Source: Ichthyophonus hoferi (lineage: Eukaryota; Opisthokonta; Ichthyosporea; Ichthyophonida; Ichthyophonidae). Taken from it: 13,558 nt of DNA. Positions 9,336 through 13,558 of this stretch are shown here, piece after piece. A program made the position numbers and the translations under genes. The stretch spans positions 41,861 through 55,418 of the forward strand of contig NAOQ01000440.1 in the NCBI GenBank assembly GCA_002751075.1, given 5' to 3'. A model generated the notes under the pieces. The model made no database searches. It saw nothing but the letters and a program-made list of their open reading frames with translations, and was not told the DNA's origin. Position 1 is the stretch's first letter. Every line of letters begins with the position of its first letter.

Positions 9336-9569
9336 TGTTAAAAGTAGGGTTACCAGATCATATATTCTGAAGGAAAGGTCGCTTTGATATCACATCTGAT
9401 CAATACATGTTGCGGAGGATAAAAAGAACAAGTAAAAGAAATAAAAGGGGGTAGCAATAACGCTATAGAATTGCAAACAAACTTTATTTTTAATATATAT
9501 ATACATTTTGTGTTAATCCTAAAACCTCTAATCAGTAGACATTATTCACACAAACTATCAATTTTTAAT
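9336..9569 (+). mobile_element. LTR of Copia fossil B
   Basis: This begins TGTTAAAAGTAGGGTTA after the polypurine tract and is the inverted counterpart of the LTR at 5984-6446. A canonical CA end would lie at 9559-9560. Nine more bases, ATTTTTAAT, are shared with the other arm before the target duplication. It is about 230 bp long. Confidence 0.75.
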
Positions 9570-9576
9570 ACTATTT
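9570..9576 (+). repeat. Target site duplication, right (ACTATTT)
   Basis: Identical to 5977-5983. The sequence that follows continues the repeat interrupted by the insertion. Confidence 0.75.
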
Positions 9577-9712
9577 AATGTTAGTAAACAATTTTCTAAA
9601 TTCTGAACAAGCGAGAGATCTGGACACTGATTATCATATGTGAGTGCTAACGGTAGATTAGACGTTGCAATAACAATTTGGTTATTACATACTTATAATT
9701 ACATGCAAAGTA
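9577..9712 (+). repeat. Dispersed repeat CD, right part of the interrupted copy
   Basis: This matches the reverse complement of 1-122, with about 10% differences over the best 91 bp (for example GCGAGAGATCTGG and CTGATTATCATAT). The match runs to the window edge in the other copy, so its true end is unknown. Confidence 0.75.
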
Positions 9713-10081
9713 TTTGTGTACATTGCAAAAACTTCATATTTTAACTACTGATTACCGCATAAGTGTGAGCAGGTCCTTTATTATTAACTTTTGTTTTCTT
9801 TTATGTTGTTTTATCGCTAGTGTTAACTTTTGGTTAACATCAATGTGGCTGGGTTCAATAACTTAAATGGAGCTAATCATGAATATTTGTATTGGCTAAT
9901 ACAACTCATAGAAGATTACAAAGACCCATTAGGGATGCCTGATTTTTTTTTTAATAAGGTTATATTGATCTTTCCTTATATGGATCATTAGCAAATATTA
10001 TACATGCAAAACCATGTATTGACAAATCAAATATAACTACGTGTTCATTCGGAGTTAACTATCTTGTAAAAAACATCCTAA
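9713..10081. other. AT-rich stretch, nothing recognised
   Basis: No open frame, RNA gene or repeat was recognised between repeat CD and the pentanucleotide array. Confidence 0.5.
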
Positions 10082-10230
10082 ATTGTATTGCATTAATTAC
10101 ATTGTATTGTATTGTATTGTATTGTATTGTATTGTATTGTATTATATTATATTATGTTGTATTGTATTGTATCATATTGCATTATATTATATTATATTAT
10201 GTGTTGAATTGCATTTTATTGCATTATATT
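10082..10230 (+). repeat. (TATTG)n pentanucleotide microsatellite
   Basis: About eight perfect TATTG units lie at 10101-10142, followed by degenerate TATTA, TGTTG and TATTG units. The open frame across it (10083-10271) is low-complexity and not a gene. Confidence 0.9.
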
Positions 10231-10282
10231 CCAATTTGTTTAAATATGTGATATTTCAGTTTACTCATTAATCAAAATTCAG

Positions 10283-10600
10283 ATACTATCCGATTGAATG
10301 CCAGGATCATAGATAAGCCGTTGATCCAATTATATCAACATTTGATTCAAAATTATATTTGATCAACCATGACCTTGACCAATAATCTTACCATTATCAT
10401 TCAAATCACAAGAGGTCGATTCCAGACCTAACAGCTCTTGTAATCAATTAATGCTAGAATCAGTCACTATGAATCAATAAACTGATAGTAGTTAATAAGA
10501 AAATAATCAGAGAAGCACTGATGAACACCTTCACTGATGAGGAAATAGTTCATAAAAAATACCTGAATAAAATAAAACCAAATAACTCGTTAAAAACTAT
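10283..10600 (+). repeat. Dispersed repeat B, right copy
   Basis: This is the inverted counterpart of 625-944, about 80% identical by eye. It begins near ACTATCCGATTGAATG and fades out after AATAAAATAAAACC. Confidence 0.8.
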
Positions 10601-10939
10601 TTAAAGTAATTGGTGCATTAGTTAGACGCTCACTTATACAAACCAATAGATTCTTAGTATTTATGTCGATATATGATTGGTTTAATCGACCCGAGTTAAA
10701 ATTGCAATTTTATGTTAGCCTGTAAGCATAGAGATTGTTGTCACGACATCCAATCAGAATCATCAATATACTGCCATTTCCTGAAGCGGGGAACCAATTA
10801 GTATTAACATTATTTTTTTTATATTATTTTTTATATCTTAACGGGTAACGGTTTGAAATTGTGAATATTTCGAATGGTATATGGTAGAGTATAGATTATT
10901 TTTATTAATACTATAAATATTACTAGTATTATTATCATT
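10601..10939. other. AT-rich stretch, nothing recognised
   Basis: It contains an ATTATT-rich run near 10920-10951 leading into direct repeat E. No gene was seen. Confidence 0.5.
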
Positions 10940-10957
10940 ATTATTATTATTACATAC

Positions 10958-11189
10958 CAAACCTACATAATAATGATTCAGATTGAGATTAATTTCTGGA
11001 TACCATAAGATATTAATTATACAGTTTGATACGAATTTAGCCTCATCACATCACACGTGTTTAGAGTAGCATAAATTAACCACTGTGTAGCTGAGATGGG
11101 GATTCTGGATTTGTTTACATTATGGTCCGTCACCTGACATGCATATTTATCAGAGTATCTGCTTATGATAAAGGCAGGGTATATGATGT
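10958..11189 (+). repeat. Direct repeat E, copy 1
   Basis: This aligns in the same orientation with 12683-12903. It shares TAATGATTCAGATTGAGATTAATT, the ACACGTGTTTA core, ATAAATTAACCACTGT, GTTACCTGACA-like sequence and a final AGGGTA. It differs by scattered substitutions and indels. The family is unknown. Confidence 0.75.
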
Positions 11190-12170
11190 TTACTTTATAT
11201 TTCTTTGCCATTTTTACCTTTTCAACACATACCATATCATGTAATATGATCCACTACCTTTTATACCTACCTATGACGTCACATACAACTGGTGATGAGA
11301 ATACATGTCCCGGAAGATCTACAAAACTCCGATCACATATTGGCTCCCCTGTCTTCAATCTGATTGGTAGGAATACATCCAAGATTTTAACTATTTATGA
11401 AGTTGATTAATGCAAAAAATTAAAATTATATAATTGGTATAAAAATCTATTCGGCGAATTCTAATTAGGTTTATGTTAATCATTAAAAATAGTTATAATA
11501 ATAATAATAGTATCGGATTGTATTATATTATAATATGCTATAAATATAAGTAATGGCAGAATGCACTACAAACATAGATGCAATTGAAAACCAAATGAAA
11601 ATAAAAATAAAATAAGAATATTATACGTTAAAAATCATTTTAAAAGTTTTAAATCTATTTTTTATACTGTAAGTAATAATAATAATAATAATGATAATAA
11701 GAATAACAGCATTGGTTGGATTATATTAAACCACATCTTATTTATAAACAGGTTAGTATTGATAAAAATACATTCGGGGGCTCATTACCTACCAAAGACA
11801 TCAATATAAAAATTTAAAATTACCATTACAAATCATTCCGTGAATTCCGATTGGATTCATGCTAATACTTAATTAGATATAAATATTATTGCCCAGCTAC
11901 AGTATACTAATCTTAGTCTGTAGAAAATATGCAAATACATACATGATAAAATGTGTAATATAAAATGTTGCTATGATTTTCATTTCCGCTTCTATAAGAA
12001 ATTAATTACCTTTAAGTAATGAATAACTGTGATATATATATATATAGAGTATAGTAATAGCATATGTACATGTTAGAAAAGAATGAATGTTTCATTCGTT
12101 TAGGCATTCTTATACCTACATTCATTTCATATTTATGTGTACTTATATGTATGTTTATATGTACATAACA
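11190..12170. other. AT-rich stretch with simple and weak repeats
   Basis: It contains (TAA)n-type runs near 11495-11510 and 11674-11700, an (AT)n run near 12032-12047, and a small hairpin GAATGAA/TTCATTC at 12081-12097. A weak direct similarity links about 11410-11480 and 11795-11870 (GAATTC flanked by similar AT-rich sequence). No gene was recognised. Confidence 0.5.
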
Positions 12171-12174
12171 TATA

Positions 12175-12218
12175 CATACAGTGTGCATACAGTGTACATA
12201 TAGTATACATATATATAT
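12175..12218 (+). repeat. 11-bp tandem repeat, four units
   Basis: The successive units are CATACAGTGTG, CATACAGTGTA, CATATAGTATA and CATATATATAT. They grade from a complex unit into plain AT dinucleotides. Confidence 0.8.
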
Positions 12219-12682
12219 GCCTATAGCTTGGGATTATTACATCTCTCCCAAATATAGAAAAATATAACCCTAATTAGGATATGATAAAAGAATTCAAGTG
12301 ACTTTATTGGTAGGTATAATATAGTGATAGGGTGAAATAAAAATATAAACCAATGGTATTACAATGATATAATATAATATAATCATATAATAATGAAACA
12401 AAATAATAATATCATGCAGACAATATACTAAAAATTAATGGCTTGATTTTATTGGTCGAGATCACTTACGATAAAACAGATAGACAGCCATTGGTGGTAG
12501 CCACACATACAATACCATTGGTTTCGCACCCTGTAAAGATAGCATATATGAGTTATATGTATGGTGCAATAGGGGTCATACATTACTATAATTCTTTCCT
12601 TATTTGTCAAATTGCATTAGAATATAACGTATACTCTCTTTATTTAGTATGTGCTATTAATCAAATAGTAGAGATTATTTAT
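12219..12682. other. AT-rich stretch, no supportable gene
   Basis: A 103-codon plus-strand frame at 12443-12754 is the longest here. It runs into direct repeat E and has no recognisable motif or codon bias, so it is not called as a gene. Confidence 0.5.
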
Positions 12683-12903
12683 CAAATCTACGTAGTAATG
12701 ATTCAGATTGAGATTAATTCCTGTATATCATATTATATAAAATATGCGGATTGATTCAAATTCAGACTCACCACAACACGTGTTTATAATAATATAAATT
12801 AACCACTGTACAGGGCTTTTGGTTTTGTTTAAACTATAGTTTGTTACCTGACAACCGTTATTGCCAAGGAAATGGTTCAGATAAGGAGAGGGTAAGTTAT
12901 GTA
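12683..12903 (+). repeat. Direct repeat E, copy 2
   Basis: Same-orientation partner of 10958-11189, about 1.7 kb downstream. See copy 1 for the shared blocks. Confidence 0.75.
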
Positions 12904-13188
12904 TACGTTATTATATGATATAGTTTCATATAAAAATTATCACAACCAATCCTTGCGCATATATAGTAGTTAAAAGTTAATGCTATCCCTCAATTAGTCA
13001 TTTTAAAAGTTCAATGTCACATTTTTTTTATAAAATTAACTAAATTTTAACCTTTCAATAGAATTCCCCTAATAATTTTAATGGCCTTACCCCAGTCATT
13101 ATAAAGGACAAACCCTCTGATTGCTTGAAAATTAACATACAAATCAGATTGAATGCACCCTTGTGTATGTATCTGAATACTGAGCATT
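12904..13188. other. AT-rich stretch, nothing recognised
   Basis: No gene, RNA or repeat was recognised. Confidence 0.4.
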
Positions 13189-13227
13189 ATCCTATTTAAG
13201 CAATATTTTATATTACTTAAATAGGAT
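13189..13227. repeat. Perfect 12-bp inverted repeat (hairpin)
   Basis: ATCCTATTTAAG at 13189-13200 pairs with CTTAAATAGGAT at 13216-13227 across a 15-nt AT-rich loop. It directly precedes a trinucleotide run. It could extrude as a cruciform; no function is implied. Confidence 0.7.
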
Positions 13228-13230
13228 TTA

Positions 13231-13270
13231 ATATAATAATAATAATAGTAATAATAATAATAACAACAAC
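13231..13270 (+). repeat. (AAT)n/(AAC)n trinucleotide microsatellite
   Basis: AAT units pass into a short AAC run. The minus-strand frame at 13047-13355 includes a poly-tyrosine translation of this repeat and is an artefact. Confidence 0.85.
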
Positions 13271-13472
13271 AATTGCATATACCTTTACTATCCCTACTAT
13301 ATATTACAAAAGGTGTTCCATAGATCGGACTTCCAAGTCTGTGACCCAAAACCAATAATAAATGGTTATTTTATCTAATAGATCAACTAAAAAAGTGCCT
13401 TAACATAATAAATAATAATACTATTAGTATAAGTATTATTAAAACCAGATAATACAATATAATATTATAATA

Positions 13473-13558
13473 CACTATACTATACTATACTATACTATAC
13501 TATACTATCTTATCCTATCCTATCCTATCCTATCCTATCCTATCCTATACTATACTAT
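13473..13558 (+). repeat. Nested pentanucleotide microsatellite (CTATA)n-(CTATC)n-(CTATA)n
   Basis: ACTATAC units are followed by a block of TATCC units at about 13511-13547 and then TATAC again, reaching the window edge. A variant unit appears to have expanded inside the parent array. Confidence 0.9.

Larger units (their letters stand above)
5984..9569. mobile_element. Composite insertion: two inverted, 5'-truncated Ty1/Copia fossils around a spacer
   Basis: A 3586-bp unit has one target duplication and long inverted ends, each a Copia LTR. Copy A runs on the minus strand (about 7725 to 5984) and copy B on the plus strand (about 8400 to 9569). Their truncated 5' ends face each other across a spacer of about 670 bp. 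Both ends of the insertion are therefore the U5 side of an LTR. Reverse transcriptase and RNase H signatures are of the Copia type. A GalEa-like clade is possible because that group is common in animals, but this is a guess. Over 119 bp of shared RT sequence the copies differ at about 14%, so the structure is old. Each copy is broken in several places. Confidence 0.75.

Noticed and set aside
5984-9569. DNA transposon with long terminal inverted repeats
   Set aside because: The inverted ends start with TGTTAAAAG directly after a polypurine tract and Copia polymerase sequence, so they are LTRs. No transposase-like sequence is present.
1-10600. One large inverted duplication of the window's flanks
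   Set aside because: Repeats CD and B occur inverted on both sides, but in the same outward order and not as mirror images. The DNA between them on each side does not match.
12443-12754. 103-codon plus-strand frame
   Set aside because: It overlaps direct repeat E, reads as hydrophobic low-information sequence, and its second half has no counterpart frame in the other repeat copy.
13047-13355. 102-codon minus-strand frame with a tyrosine run
   Set aside because: The tyrosine run is the translation of the trinucleotide microsatellite.
1-13558. tRNA, rRNA, snRNA genes or a CRISPR array
   Set aside because: No A/B box pair with a cloverleaf, no rRNA or snRNA motif, and no regular repeat-spacer array was found.

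Overview
The window is AT-rich eukaryotic DNA (about 30% GC by eye) with one intact gene, a fossil LTR retrotransposon structure, and several dispersed and simple repeats. The gene, ribosomal protein eS17 (RPS17), has GT-AG introns, AATAAA signals and a 5' TOP-like pyrimidine tract, and its sequence is close to animal eS17. A metazoan with a low-GC, repeat-rich genome fits best. I cannot place it further with confidence.

Layout. Positions 1-280 and about 625-944 are copies of two repeat families that recur in opposite orientation at 5822-5983 plus 9570-9712 and at about 10283-10600. Positions 945-2200 hold no gene I can support. RPS17 lies on the minus strand from about 3991 (transcription start) to about 2205 (mRNA end). 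It has three exons, and the first carries only the ATG codon. Its upstream flank (4025-4490) holds a near-perfect CGCG-centred inverted repeat and eight ATTGG words (CCAAT on the gene strand). Positions 4500-5820 are mostly unexplained, with one GC-richer patch at 4557-4790.

Positions 5984-9569 form one discrete insertion bracketed by the 7-bp direct repeat ACTATTT. It is built from two 5'-truncated Ty1/Copia fossils arranged head to head. Copy A is on the minus strand and ends in an LTR at 5984-6446. Copy B is on the plus strand and ends in an LTR at 9336-9569. A spacer of about 670 bp that is not recognisably Copia lies between them. The repeat copy at 1-280 preserves the same target site without the insertion, which supports reading the whole 3.6 kb as one insertion event. 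Both Copia copies are broken and cannot be active.

Positions 9713-13558 have no supportable gene. They hold pentanucleotide and trinucleotide microsatellites, an 11-bp tandem repeat, a hairpin-forming sequence and a pair of about 230-bp direct repeats 1.7 kb apart.

The gene and the repeats show no functional link beyond proximity. The most unusual object is the inverted Copia pair.
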